Positions 50,701-59,490 of a DNA stretch of 64,000 nucleotides are shown piece after piece. The stretch's first letter is position 1. Every line of letters begins with the position of its first letter. Origin of the DNA: CAYQOX01 sp964419335 (GTDB lineage Bacteria; Hinthialibacterota; Hinthialibacteria; Hinthialibacterales; Hinthialibacteraceae); assembly GCA_964419335.1 (NCBI GenBank), contig CAYQOX010000010.1, positions 1 through 64,000 on the forward strand, written 5' to 3'. The translations under genes and the position numbers were made by a program. The notes below the pieces were generated by a model. The model was not told where the DNA came from, did not search any database, and was given only the letters and a program-made list of their open reading frames with translations.

Positions 50701-51729
50701 TAATATATTTGCAATTCCATCGGCACCCGGTGCATTCTCATCTTCGGGATCGTTATTATTAACAACTTCGAGTTCAGCGACACCCGTTTCTACATTGTTG
50801 GTAATGGTGGCCAACATGTATCTGGGAGTTTCTCCGCCATCCCCAGGATCACGCCGGGCGGTCACTCGAAGATAGAGATTAGGATCCAATCCATCGTCCC
50901 CATTGACATTGGAGCTGTTTACATCACGCCAGTTGAAGGGGAAGAAGGAGCCGTTGCTGCGAAATTCTCCTTGCGCGAAGAAAGTTGTATCGATGGAATG
51001 GACTCGTTTGGTGCGGTCCGGATTATCGATATCCACGCTGGTGGAATAGACCTCCACTTGGGAGAAGGGGGTAACACTCCGGATTTGGAAAGAGGCTTTC
51101 CCTGCGGGCAAGCCTTCAAATTGATCCACGAGAGTAGCGCTGCTTCCTGATCCCACTAATCGCTGGGTTAAAAGAACTTTACCAAAGAAGGGTTGGTCAT
51201 TTTCATCGGTCGCGACGATATCGAGAAGCGCATGAGGGGGAGTCCCTTTAGAGACAGTGCTCTTCGTGCCGCTGAGCACCTGATTCGCTTCTTGTCGGTA
51301 GGTTCGAAGCGCGTCTAAAATCGCTTCCGATTCCAAGTCAAGATTCACGGTGCCTTGAATTTGTCCTTCCGTGTTCAACGCAGTGATCGTAGCCGAGGCA
51401 ATATTCACACCGCCTTGGATTCGTATTGGCGAGTTGCGATGAAGAGGAAATTGACCTGTGAATGTCGAAAGACGATCAAATTCTTGACCATCATCCGCGG
51501 TAACAGTCACCTGGCTGTTGGAAGGCACGGAGCCCGCCAATCCGAAAAGAATAATATCCTCGTTCTCTCGTATAAGCAGAACATCGCCAAAAGCATCAGG
51601 GCCCTGTATTTTCACTCTTGCGGCTTGATCCGACTGAGCGAATCCCGAAACTGGCATGGCAAGCGCCATAATAATCAATATAGCCAGTGCTTTCGCCGCA
51701 CATAATAGCCCGTTATGTTGTACCATCAT
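47758..51729 (-). CDS. Large secreted protein: Ig-like domains and C-terminal ARDLE/GYG repeats
   Basis: About 1323 residues from an ATG pair at 51729/51726 behind AGGAGG. A signal peptide ends near MPVSGFAQ. The first 900 residues form several beta-sandwich units of bacterial Ig type (SNSQVTVTADDGQEFDR, ADGSFVVSVTSAQSYSLVAI, GEFSVAIPGGSSRIVYLQSV, GTFYIPLRLTQSHVYISTTD). The C-terminal 350 residues hold about six imperfect repeats pairing ARDLE with a GYG strand (FLILDGYGVLHTP, GYVLLGNGVIVPYG, GYVILDGYGAMWAFG, DFITMNGYGQLFGL, FYVLNGYGGIQAIG). These are interrupted by calcium-loop-like NDNGEHDTEDTNGNGVLDV segments. Propeller-like; no catalytic domain seen. Confidence 0.75.
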   Translation of the reverse strand: MMVQHNGLLCAAKALAILIIMALAMPVSGFAQSDQAARVKIQGPDAFGDVLLIRENEDIILFGLAGSVPSNSQVTVTADDGQEFDRLSTFTGQFPLHRNSPIRIQGGVNIASATITALNTEGQIQGTVNLDLESEAILDALRTYRQEANQVLSGTKSTVSKGTPPHALLDIVATDENDQPFFGKVLLTQRLVGSGSSATLVDQFEGLPAGKASFQIRSVTPFSQVEVYSTSVDIDNPDRTKRVHSIDTTFFAQGEFRSNGSFFPFNWRDVNSSNVNGDDGLDPNLYLRVTARRDPGDGGETPRYMLATITNNVETGVAELEVVNNNDPEDENAPGADGIANILGTADSYAIITAYAEDDANSDVLGQARADASGAFVLPVTHVFNEEGSYKLQQNAYLRVEDFFGNDSRELIAVETDNESNIFGTPETEDQGDGSYLITGDSEPLSWIIVTGENADGLQFNAGGTRAAADGSFVVSVTSAQSYSLVAIDQAGNESEPVEIEGDTSVADPYDLVASVDYPNIVITGMTERNANVLVFGFPLNQVPDEADTQSTQPENSFFIAGARANADGEFSVAIPGGSSRIVYLQSVDSTGNTSNYVGLDLAGKTRGLVAFDPLDIENQMRGADDIVTGRTVSADSGNPVSEVFVGAYIGMDEDSAANFPFYGELATPIEVNEDGTFEIEVPERNPVTGDFIETFYLVALDQVEEDFTWREVGFELIDTDAGLDREGPEIVFNPNLDDFELQERGKGESDMLTVKRVLPPNMGSNSIPDDAIPYIFVVADENDDEEIDVRSESVTILDYKPLMNEMGIPFPGSVALDLGQNYWDPYTQSVVGRSIVHIALMDEYGNLSPDPIPVFLDVNVDDPDPSDLTVTGESIFGKPGSVEPHAKVSVFENANKTELIATGEADGNGTFYIPLRLTQSHVYISTTDTAGNQSNPVKVKVTDPIVGTQFLILDGYGVLHTPSSELSAGFLEGDAARALAGVKKAGNPAQLEENSPLYVLVDDGTIMKMGASGDTPIDSEQINVSGKFARDLEVISYSPFAGYVLLGNGVIVPYGDAPFYGDIVQLQNGYSDVDRLRLEGSQLLFDDLNDNGEHDTEDTNGNGVLDVVVGPGGEFIINEDVNGNGELDVEPIINPEVLAQGFENDIARDLELVLDAEGNVKGYVILDGYGAMWAFGEEINASVVHVENTAGISEEDIFRALELIVNEEGEIIDFITMNGYGQLFGLPDGPLGAGSETEPDVTGHLNFVLDADTYEFDIARDIRMNPEDSNEDGTVDWQDGFYVLNGYGGIQAIGGAPELDEETPFLGFDIARDLEFGKEPPQ

Positions 51730-51974
51730 GCATCCTCCTATCCAGGTGCCGTCTCGCAGAAACCAATTCAAGACGGTAATTCGCATAAGGTTTTAAATAA
51801 ATTCCTATACAATCCTACACAAAAATCCGAAAAAAGACATTCGCTTTAACAAACAATATCATAGGAAGAAAAAAGGGAAAAGAGAAATTTCACACCTTCT
51901 CCAATTTAGAACCAATTTTCTTCAAGTTTTTTTGCCACATTCCAACAATCTCACTATATTACAGAAAACGAGAA

Positions 51975-52385
51975 TTAACGACTCTCTTCTTCGGTATCCA
52001 CAATTTTGGGCTCCGTGGTTTGGATTTGGAGATCCGCCACAAGAATATTAATGGCTTTGACCACATGCCCGGTCATATTTTCCACGACGCTTTTGACTTC
52101 GCGTTGGATGGAGTTGGTCACTTGCGGGATAGAATGTCCCTCTTTCAAGATAATTGTCATATCAATCGAGACTTCATCGTCTCCGGTGGTGATTTTCACT
52201 CCTTTTGGAGTGTCGCTGCGCCCCCAAACTTTGGAGAGACTATCAACCAGGCCATCGGTGGATTCCATCCCCGCCACCCCGGTAATCTTCCGCGCACAAG
52301 TAACAGCAATGGTCTCAAACACCTCGTTTGAGACCCCAATATCGCCCAAATCACGCGGAACCGGTTCTTTCTTTTCTTCCATCAT
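51975..52385 (-). CDS. Asp23/Gls24 family envelope-stress protein
   Basis: 136 residues, cytosolic. Family signatures are GDIGVSNEVFETIAVTCARK, GVAGMESTDGLVDSLSKVWG, VSIDMTIILKEGHSIPQVTN and IQREVKSVVENMTGHVVKAI. Asp23/Gls24 proteins are abundant, membrane-associated in Firmicutes and linked to envelope or alkaline stress. The start overlaps the stop of the HU gene (ATGA), so the two are co-translated, an uncommon combination. Confidence 0.93.
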   Translation of the reverse strand: MMEEKKEPVPRDLGDIGVSNEVFETIAVTCARKITGVAGMESTDGLVDSLSKVWGRSDTPKGVKITTGDDEVSIDMTIILKEGHSIPQVTNSIQREVKSVVENMTGHVVKAINILVADLQIQTTEPKIVDTEEESR

Positions 52386-52663
52386 TCATTCGTGGAAATC
52401 AGTTCTTTCATATATTTACCCGCCTTAAATTGAACAATATTTCGGGCGGGAACATCGGCGGATTCTTTCGTAACCGGATTACGGCCAATCCGCGCGGGTG
52501 TTTGTTTTACTTTAAAGACCCCAAAGTTACGAATCTCGATTCTTTTTTCACGTGCCAGGGTTTCAATGAAGACATCAAACACACATTCCACAATTGCTTT
52601 TGTGTAATTTTTTTTAAGGTTGGTTCGCTGTGAAACAATTTCAATAATTTCTTTTTTTGTCAC
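52382..52663 (-). CDS. HU/IHF-type DNA-binding protein
   Basis: Small dimeric nucleoid protein that bends DNA. 93 residues, canonical length. The N-terminal helices are TKKEIIEIVSQRTNLKKNYT, the core has VFDVFIETLAREKRIEIRNFGVF, and the DNA-binding arm has ARIGRNPVTKESADVPARNIVQFKAGK split around the conserved RNP. GTG start preceded by a moderate GGGAG. The initiator tRNA gene lies 91 bases upstream on the same strand. Translationally coupled to the Asp23 gene. Confidence 0.95.
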   Translation of the reverse strand: MTKKEIIEIVSQRTNLKKNYTKAIVECVFDVFIETLAREKRIEIRNFGVFKVKQTPARIGRNPVTKESADVPARNIVQFKAGKYMKELISTNE

Positions 52664-52754
52664 GCGCTATCACTCCCAAGAGCGTATTCAGAGCACCTTA
52701 AAACGCGGAAGAAGAATCAAAGGTGGTGGTTATGTATTTATAAAAAATCAAACT

Positions 52755-52826
<72 letters not shown>

Positions 52827-52899
52827 TCAAGTTTAATTTTACCGAATCTTCTTAGTTGCGTGTTCGGTACCTTACCGTCTCTGGCACAGCGAACAATCT

Positions 52900-52928
52900 A
52901 CATTACTATAACACCTGCCACTTGTCAA
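52900..52928 (-). promoter_or_regulatory. Promoter candidate for tRNA-fMet and HU
   Basis: Minus strand: perfect TTGACA (52923-52928), 17-base spacer to TAATGT (52900-52905). A better -10 (TGTTATAGT, extended form, 52905-52910) is only 12 bases away. About 75 bases before the tRNA. Confidence 0.4.
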
Positions 52929-53032
52929 GGAATTTCAACACGTTCCGTCAGAAAAATATCCTAAAGACTCTGATTTTAGGATACTTGAAGTTGGCTTAAC
53001 TTTCAAGTCTTTTCTTACGATTTCTTGCTTCT

Positions 53033-53344
53033 TTATTGACTATTTACGGGAACAAAGGTCACCAGAATTTCTTCTGGACCGAGATAATTCATTTTATCCC
53101 GTGCGACTTGTTCCCAGGCGGTGGGGTCGGACTCAAGCCGTTTCACCCATATTTCTTTCCTATCCAACTCATTTTTAAGGAGTTGGACATCATTTTCCAT
53201 ATAATAAAGTTTTTCTTTGTATCTTTCCAAGCGGTCATACCGATTAAACAGAGCAGTTAAACCAATAATGACGATTGAAATGAAAGCAATTGTCAAAAGC
53301 CATGAGAAGGTATCACAAAAAAACGCTTTAATAAGGTTGATCAT
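53033..53344 (-). CDS. DivIC/FtsB-like septum formation initiator
   Basis: 103 residues with the bitopic layout of cell-division proteins FtsB/DivIC: short cytosolic start, one membrane helix (WLLTIAFISIVIIGLTALF), a coiled coil (DRLERYKEKLYYMENDVQLL, KNELDRKEIWVKRLES) and a family-type end (PTAWEQVARDKMNYLGPEEI). It joins the FtsQBL divisome subcomplex in other bacteria. It is encoded 91 bases downstream of eno on the same strand, the same neighbourhood as ftsB in gammaproteobacteria and divIC-like genes elsewhere. Confidence 0.9.
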   Translation of the reverse strand: MINLIKAFFCDTFSWLLTIAFISIVIIGLTALFNRYDRLERYKEKLYYMENDVQLLKNELDRKEIWVKRLESDPTAWEQVARDKMNYLGPEEILVTFVPVNSQ

Positions 53345-53435
53345 GATTGGTTAAGCATCCTCCTCATTTTTTTGTATACTCATTTAAACGGAATGACTAT
53401 GAAGCAGCACTTCGCGATTCTAATCTCGTAACTAC

Positions 53436-54731
53436 TTAGCGTTTAAAGACTTCTTTACCCGGATAGACGGCGGCTTCTCCGAGTTGTTCTTCGATGCGCA
53501 ACAATTGATTGTATTTACACACCCGGTCGGTACGGCAAAGGGATCCGGTTTTGATTTGTCCCGCATTGGTCGCTACGGCAAGATCAGCGATGGTGGTATC
53601 TTCGGTTTCTCCGCTGCGATGGGAGATGACGTTGGTATAGCGATTTCGTTTTGCGAGATCAATCACTTCCATGGTCTCGCTGAGAGAACCGATCTGATTA
53701 AATTTGATCAGAATCGAATTGGCGATCCCCTGATCGATGCCTTTGCAGAGACGTTCACGGTTGGTGACAAAGAGATCGTCGCCAACCAGTTGGATTTTAT
53801 TTCCTAGTTTTTCGGTCATTAGTTGCCAGCCATCCCAATCATTTTCATCCATGCCGTCTTCGATGGAAAGAATGGGATATTTGGAGCAAAGTTCTTCATA
53901 GAATGCGACTAATTCGGCGGCGCTTTTCTTAGGATTCGTTTCGGCGGAAAGAACGTACGTTTTAGAGTCCGCGTCATAAAATTCAGAGGAGGCCACATCC
54001 AAGGCCAATGAAATTTGTTCTCCCGGTTTATAGCCCGCTTTTTCAATCGCGGTAATAATGACCGAGAGGCCTTCTTCATTGGAATCGACTGCGGGGGCAA
54101 AGCCGCCTTCGTCGCCAACCGCGGTATTTTTCCCTTGTTCGGCGAGGACTTTTTTCAAGTTATGGAAGACTTCGACACCCATGCGCAGGGCTTCTTTGAA
54201 AGAAGGTGCCCCATGGGGGATGATCATACATTCTTGGATATCCAGGTTATTATCCGCATGTTCTCCGCCGTTAAGGATGTTCATCATGGGAACGGGAAGC
54301 ATGAAGGTCGAAGCGCCACCCAAGTAGCGATAAAGCGGTTGGTCGAGCACTTCGGAGGCTGCACGAGCCGCCGCTAAAGAAACACCCAGAATCGCATTCG
54401 CCCCTAATTTTGATTTATTGGGAGTTCCATCCAGATCGAGCATGGCTTTATCGATTGCCAATTGATCGAAAACGCTCATTCCAACGAGGTTGGGGGTGAT
54501 ACGATCATTGACATTGGCCACCGCTTTGGTAACCCCTTTTCCCATATAGCGGCCTTTATCGGCATCGCGTAATTCGATGGCTTCGTGTTCGCCTGTGGAG
54601 GCGCCGGAAGGTACGCAGGCGCGGCCAACGACTCCAAGTTCCAATTCTACATCGACTTCTATCGTTGGATTCCCCCGGGAATCCAAAATTTCCCGTGCAT
54701 GTATGTGTCGAATTCTGCATTCATCGGCCAT
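53436..54731 (-). CDS. eno: Enolase
   Basis: Glycolytic dehydration of 2-phosphoglycerate to phosphoenolpyruvate; also an RNA-degradosome subunit in some bacteria. 431 residues, typical. Key features are AREILDSRGNPTIEVDV, SGASTGEHEAIELRD, MNILNGGEHADNN with metal and substrate residues, AVGDEGGFAPAV, SIEDGMDENDWDGW, LVGDDLFVTNRERL, IKFNQIGSLSETMEVI and ISHRSGETEDTTIADLAVA. AAGGAG precedes the ATG. It stands behind its own promoter, with the DivIC-like gene downstream. Confidence 0.99.
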   Translation of the reverse strand: MADECRIRHIHAREILDSRGNPTIEVDVELELGVVGRACVPSGASTGEHEAIELRDADKGRYMGKGVTKAVANVNDRITPNLVGMSVFDQLAIDKAMLDLDGTPNKSKLGANAILGVSLAAARAASEVLDQPLYRYLGGASTFMLPVPMMNILNGGEHADNNLDIQECMIIPHGAPSFKEALRMGVEVFHNLKKVLAEQGKNTAVGDEGGFAPAVDSNEEGLSVIITAIEKAGYKPGEQISLALDVASSEFYDADSKTYVLSAETNPKKSAAELVAFYEELCSKYPILSIEDGMDENDWDGWQLMTEKLGNKIQLVGDDLFVTNRERLCKGIDQGIANSILIKFNQIGSLSETMEVIDLAKRNRYTNVISHRSGETEDTTIADLAVATNAGQIKTGSLCRTDRVCKYNQLLRIEEQLGEAAVYPGKEVFKR

Positions 54732-55096
54732 GATGAAAGAATCTCCTTCTAAATTATGGTAAATTTTTTCTATTTTAAACGGTAAAGTCGAATTTCATAA
54801 CGGCTGGAGAGATAAAAACGTAGAAAGATTCTCTACAACCATATAAACGATATTAGACTCTACGTTTAATGTCAACAGGATTACAACAAGGAAAACATAA
54901 AAAAACTAATTGATTTGCTTGCGTCTATATACAGTATGTATGGTGATTTCTCCTTTATGGTAGTGGCAATAGGGATAAGCAGGCTAGGGCTGTGGAATCT
55001 TTTTTCTTCTTGTTTGCGGTACAAGATCAAACGAGCGATATTATTTAGCAAAAGAGGGTAAGAATTGCCTCGGTTCGTAACAATTAATTGGTTGAT
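54732..55096. other. Intergenic region with eno promoter
   Basis: 365 bases, AT-rich. Apart from the eno promoter candidate I see only a short repeated word (ACGTAGA near 54819 and 54860 on opposite strands). No gene. Confidence 0.6.
54847..54875 (-). promoter_or_regulatory. Sigma70-type promoter candidate of eno
   Basis: Minus strand: perfect -35 TTGACA (54870-54875), 17-base spacer, -10-like TATCGT (54847-54852). About 115 bases ahead of the start codon. Confidence 0.5.
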
Positions 55097-56599
55097 TTAT
55101 GGAAGATTATACAAAGTAGAGTATTTTTTTTCTAAATAGTTAAGGAACGGGAGGGAGGAAGGTTCCCTGCCGGTGATATGTTGGATGAGTTCGGGGGCGT
55201 TCATGCGGCGTCCGAGGTGGTGCACCTGGCGGCGCAGCCATTCAAGCAGCGGTTGGAAGTGGCCTGCTTTTACCTGGTCCCATAGATCCGGGATTTCTTG
55301 GAGGATCATTTCGAACAATTGGGCGGCATATAAGTTTCCCAAAGTGTAAGTGGGAAAGTAACCAATAAGTCCATGAGACCAATGAATATCCTGAAGGCAA
55401 CCCAGGGCATCGTCGGGGACATCCAACCCTAAGTATTGTTTGATTTTTTCATTCCAGAGGGAGGGCACATCTTTCGTTTCTAACTCCCCTTCTATGAGGG
55501 CGGTTTCGATTTCGAAGCGTAGGATAATGTGCAGATTGTAGGTGCATTCATCCGCCTCGACGCGGATGAAAGAGGGTTCAACTTTGTTGATGGCTTGGAA
55601 AATTTGCTCCGGGGTAATGGAATCCAGGCGCCCGGGAAAATGCTCTTGCAGGGCGGGAGTGTAGTATTGCCAAAAAGCAAGGCTGCGACCAATGATATTT
55701 TCCCACATGCGCGACTGGGATTCATGCACCCCCAGGGAGATGGCTTCCCCTAGGGTGGTTTTGCGATCTTCGGGGCGAAAGCCTTGTTCATAGAGAGCAT
55801 GGCCGCCTTCGTGCATGGAACTGGTCAGGGCGGAAAAGAGTTCTTTGGGGTTCAGCCGGGTGGTGATCCGCACATCGTAGAGGTCAAAACCGGTGGTGAA
55901 AGGATGCACTGATTTATCCTGGCGGCCGGCTTCCAGGTCGAAGCCCATATCTTTGAGGATACGGAGGGTTAAGTTCCATTGGGCCTTTTCATCCCACTCC
56001 CCTTGGGTCCAGGAGGTATCGGGTTGGTGGACAGAGCGTGTGATTTTGTCAATTAAGGTGCTTTGGCGTTGGGAGAGTTCGGCGAAGAGGGGCTTGAGTT
56101 TTTCGACGGTCATGCCGCGTTCGAAGTCTTCGAGCAGGGCATTGTAGGGTGAGCCTTTATAGCCCATAAAATCGGCTTTTTGTTTAGCGAGATCGACAAT
56201 TTTTTTGAGATGAGGTTCAAAAAGAGCGTAGTTCCTCTCTTCGCGGGCGTTAACCCATGCTTGGAAGGCAGCGCTGCGGGCTTTGGAGAATTCATGGACA
56301 AAGGATTCGGGCAGCCGGGTTGAGCGTTGATAATCGTAGAGGGTTTCAGAAACCAATTTCGCTTCATCGGGGCTTAATGCACTGGAATGATCTTGTAAAT
56401 GTTGTAAAAGATTGCCGATTTCTTTTGAGGTAAACAAGCGATGGGCTAAGGCCGAAATGGTGGCGAGCTGTTCGCCCCGTCCTGGAGCGGCTTTGGGTGG
56501 CATGTAAGTTTCCTGATCCCAATTCAGAAGGGAGGCAGCTGAATGGAGATCGCGAATTTCGGCTAATTTATGGCGTAATTGTTCTACTTTTTCTTTCAT
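55097..56599 (-). CDS. Carboxypeptidase Taq-type M32 metallocarboxypeptidase
   Basis: Cytosolic zinc carboxypeptidase with broad preference. 500 residues from the ATG at 56599; a TTG at 56614 would add five. Signatures are LLNWDQETYMPPKAAPGRGE in the N-terminal helices, HPFTTGFDLYDVRITTRL, the HExxH site in SSMHEGGHALYEQG, GVHESQSRMWENIIGRS with the third ligand Glu, and RVEADECTYNLHIILRFE, then HWSHGLIGYFPTYTLGN. All family regions are present at the usual length. Neighbours are unrelated. Confidence 0.96.
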   Translation of the reverse strand: MKEKVEQLRHKLAEIRDLHSAASLLNWDQETYMPPKAAPGRGEQLATISALAHRLFTSKEIGNLLQHLQDHSSALSPDEAKLVSETLYDYQRSTRLPESFVHEFSKARSAAFQAWVNAREERNYALFEPHLKKIVDLAKQKADFMGYKGSPYNALLEDFERGMTVEKLKPLFAELSQRQSTLIDKITRSVHQPDTSWTQGEWDEKAQWNLTLRILKDMGFDLEAGRQDKSVHPFTTGFDLYDVRITTRLNPKELFSALTSSMHEGGHALYEQGFRPEDRKTTLGEAISLGVHESQSRMWENIIGRSLAFWQYYTPALQEHFPGRLDSITPEQIFQAINKVEPSFIRVEADECTYNLHIILRFEIETALIEGELETKDVPSLWNEKIKQYLGLDVPDDALGCLQDIHWSHGLIGYFPTYTLGNLYAAQLFEMILQEIPDLWDQVKAGHFQPLLEWLRRQVHHLGRRMNAPELIQHITGREPSSLPFLNYLEKKYSTLYNLP

Positions 56600-56746
56600 C
56601 GTAAAATCGTCCAAGGTTTTTGAGTCAATTTAGTAAGGATGGTTTAGATGGTAGAAGAATCTTCTGTGATTGTGAATATCTACATAAAAAAACAGCCCCG
56701 ACGGTGTCAGAGCTGAGGGTCTTCAAATTGATCCAGGTTAAGAAGG

Positions 56747-57016
56747 TTATGCGAACAAATCAACCTGATTCCCTTTTTGGAATGCATTGCCAAGTCCTGA
56801 TTGTTGTTGATCAGACTTGGACGATTCGTCACCGCGGGTTACTGCGGCTGCGGTGGATTGGGCCTGAGCAAAAGTGTTGGTTTTTTCCGCCTGAGCGGTG
56901 GATGCTTCAGGTTGGGATTTTGACTCAGGAGTAGAGACTTTGGTGGTATTGTTCTGCACCGAATTGGTATTCGATGTCAAGTTAGGAACCATACCCGCCA
57001 TGATTGGATCAACCAT
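56747..57016 (-). CDS. Small low-complexity protein, unknown
   Basis: 89 residues, rich in Ser, Thr, Gln, Asn and Ala, probably disordered in the middle (TKVSTPESKSQPEASTAQAE). The ends are less biased (MVDPIMAGMVPNL and LGNAFQKGNQVDLFA). A near-perfect AAAGGAGG sits seven bases before the ATG, which argues that it is expressed. There is no signal peptide. The overall look recalls small motility- or surface-associated proteins, but I cannot assign it. It stands alone between the M32 gene and the divergent helicase gene. Confidence 0.6.
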   Translation of the reverse strand: MVDPIMAGMVPNLTSNTNSVQNNTTKVSTPESKSQPEASTAQAEKTNTFAQAQSTAAAVTRGDESSKSDQQQSGLGNAFQKGNQVDLFA

Positions 57017-57341
57017 TGATTCCTCCTTTCGCGAGTCTTTTTATGAAATATGTTATTAAAAAATAAAATTTCCCTTTATTAAAATCGGCAATACATGGAA
57101 AAACTTAAGTGTTTGTTCTTAATTTTTATAAAAAAAAATAATTGGTTCGTTCGACACGTGGATTTTTGTTTGTCTGGAGTGAGGGGGAGGTACTTTTGTC
57201 TGAATCAGGATGACCGGGATGGATGGGGAAAAAATGATTTCATGGGTTGAAAAGGCGACCGCTTCTCGTTAGTATCCAACCTCGTGGATCGAGGCCATTT
57301 TGGAGTTGTTTTTTACATTTGTTTTCTATCGAGAATTGACT
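57017..57341. other. Intergenic region between divergent genes
   Basis: 325 bases separating the small protein from the helicase gene. Contains one copy of a short dispersed word (57197-57228). Promoters for both directions should lie here, but none is clear enough to mark. Confidence 0.5.
57197..57228 (+). repeat. Short dispersed repeat TGTCTGAATCAGGATG, copy 1
   Basis: TGTCTGAATCAGGATG followed by a cGGGATGG-rich tail. A second copy in the same orientation is at 63805-63838, after the GH97 gene. Similar words are seen intergenically in many genomes. Confidence 0.6.
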
Positions 57342-59336
57342 GTGAATCTGAAAACCCATTTAAATCCTCAACAATTAGAAGCGGTTACCCATTTGCAGGG
57401 TCCCTTGTTGGTTTTGGCCGGTGCGGGAAGCGGGAAAACCCGGGTGATTACCTACCGTATCGCTTATCTTATTCATGAACACAATGTGGAACCCTATCAA
57501 ATTTTAGGGGTAACTTTTACAAATAAGGCCGCGAGTGAAATGAAACAGCGAGTGATGAAACTGGCAGGGAGAAAAGCGGCCGGGGTTACTCTATCGACCT
57601 TTCACTCTCTGGGACTGCGAATTTTGCGTGAACATGGGGATCGAATCGGCTACCGGCGTAATTTCACGATTTACAATGAAGGGGATCAACTCTCGCTGGT
57701 GCGGACGCTTTTGCGGGAACATGAGAAACGGAAAGAGAAGTTTGATGCGGGAATATTGCTTTCGCGGATTAGTAGTTATAAAGACAATCTAATCCATGGG
57801 AAAGCGGAAGTTCCGGTATTTAATGATAAATACGATCTTGTCTTCCAGGATATTTTTCAGCGTTATCAAAGTTCGTTGCGGGCATGCCAAGCGGTGGATT
57901 TCGATGATTTGATCCTCCTACCGATTCAATTGTTTGAAAAACACTCGGACGTGCTGGATATCTACGCCAACCGTTTTAAGCATATTCTTGTGGATGAATA
58001 CCAGGATACCAACGATGGGCAGTGCCGATTTATGGCGATGTTGTCGTCAAAGAATCGTAACATTTGCGTAGTGGGTGATGACGATCAGAGTATTTATGGA
58101 TGGCGGGGAGCGCAGGTTAGGAATATTCTTCAGTTTGAGAAAGAATACCGCAATGCCAAAGTGATAAAACTGGAGCAAAACTACCGCTCGACCCAAGTGA
58201 TTTTGGATGCGGCTTATCATGTGATAAAAAATAATTACACACGGCAAGAAAAACGCTTGTGGACGCAACGCGGACGGGGGCGGAATATCGACGCATTTGT
58301 CGCGAATGATGAGAATGATGAAGCTAAGACAATTGCCTGGCGTTTGAGAACGATTCAGGAACGAACGCAGGCGCGTTGGTCAGATTTTGCCGTGCTTTAC
58401 CGCAGTAATGTTCAGTCACGGGCGTTGGAGACGGCGTTCCGCATTTCGAAAATCCCTTACACCGTAGCGGGCGGGTATGAGTTCTTCGAGCGAAAAGAAG
58501 TCAAAGATTTGGTGTCTTATTTGCGGGTAATTCATAATCCCCATGATGATTTGAACTTACTTCGTATATTGAATTATCCACGCCGGGGGATTGGGGACAG
58601 CACTACAGTGAAACTGAGTGAGCAAGCCCAGAGAGAAGGCGTCTGTATGTATGAGATGCTGAAGAAGCATTGTCATAATACCAACTTAAGCAAAACCGCT
58701 CGCAAGGGAATGCATGAATTCATCGAGATGGTAGATCATCTTCATCAAAAGAGTAAAGTGACGGCCGTGCCGGTGCTGGTACGTGAAGTGATTGAGAAAA
58801 GCCGTTATCGGGAGGAATTGGAGCGTACGATTGAAGATCCCATGACCGCGCAGATGAAAATCGAAATGGTGGAAGAGATGGCCTCGGCGGCGGCTTCTTT
58901 TGAGGAACAAGAAGAAAAGGGGACATTGATCAACTTTATTGATTCCATCTCCTTGGGAGATGAGCCGGGGAATAATGCGAAAAAGAAGCCTTTTGAGAAT
59001 TCGGTGCTGCTTGCGACTTTGCATAGTGCGAAAGGCTTGGAGTTTCCCTACCTCTTTTTATGTGGGATGGAAGAAGACCTGCTTCCTCACGCGCGCTCGG
59101 TGGGAGACAATAATGAGATTGATGAGGAACGCCGGCTTTGTTATGTGGGCATCACTCGGGCGCAGGTGCATTTGACATTGAGTTTTGCCCAAGAGCGTAC
59201 CAAATTTGGACGAAAAAGACGCCGTACCCCTTCCCGTTTTCTTAAAGAAATTCCCGAAGCCTTTCTATGCAAGCAATTCAGCCACAGCCCTCATTTCTTC
59301 GACAAACAGCAAATCAAACATGTGATCGAAGAATAA
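57342..59336 (+). CDS. UvrD/Rep/PcrA-family ATP-dependent DNA helicase
   Basis: Superfamily 1A 3'-5' helicase for repair or replication restart. 664 residues from a GTG at 57342; a TTG at 57300 would add 14 hydrophobic residues not typical of the family. Motifs in order: Q-motif LNPQQLEAV, Walker A AGAGSGKT (26-33), FTNKAASEMKQRV (Ia), VDEYQDTND (II), GDDDQSIYGWRGA (III), LEQNYRSTQVIL (IV), LLATLHSAKGLEFP (V) and ERRLCYVGITRAQVHL (VI). It is shorter than PcrA, lacking most of the C-terminal extension, so closest to Rep-like forms. Confidence 0.95.
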   Translation: MNLKTHLNPQQLEAVTHLQGPLLVLAGAGSGKTRVITYRIAYLIHEHNVEPYQILGVTFTNKAASEMKQRVMKLAGRKAAGVTLSTFHSLGLRILREHGDRIGYRRNFTIYNEGDQLSLVRTLLREHEKRKEKFDAGILLSRISSYKDNLIHGKAEVPVFNDKYDLVFQDIFQRYQSSLRACQAVDFDDLILLPIQLFEKHSDVLDIYANRFKHILVDEYQDTNDGQCRFMAMLSSKNRNICVVGDDDQSIYGWRGAQVRNILQFEKEYRNAKVIKLEQNYRSTQVILDAAYHVIKNNYTRQEKRLWTQRGRGRNIDAFVANDENDEAKTIAWRLRTIQERTQARWSDFAVLYRSNVQSRALETAFRISKIPYTVAGGYEFFERKEVKDLVSYLRVIHNPHDDLNLLRILNYPRRGIGDSTTVKLSEQAQREGVCMYEMLKKHCHNTNLSKTARKGMHEFIEMVDHLHQKSKVTAVPVLVREVIEKSRYREELERTIEDPMTAQMKIEMVEEMASAAASFEEQEEKGTLINFIDSISLGDEPGNNAKKKPFENSVLLATLHSAKGLEFPYLFLCGMEEDLLPHARSVGDNNEIDEERRLCYVGITRAQVHLTLSFAQERTKFGRKRRRTPSRFLKEIPEAFLCKQFSHSPHFFDKQQIKHVIEE

Positions 59337-59490
59337 TTTCTTTCTGAATCCCATCATACTGTACAATTTGTAAGCCAGCGTCGAGAAGGCGGAAGTAAAA
59401 TGCATTTTCGCATGTTCAAGCGGGTGGTATTGTAATATAATAATACGATTTGTTGGGAGTTCGGAGTTTCAATAGAAAAGGAGCCATGCG

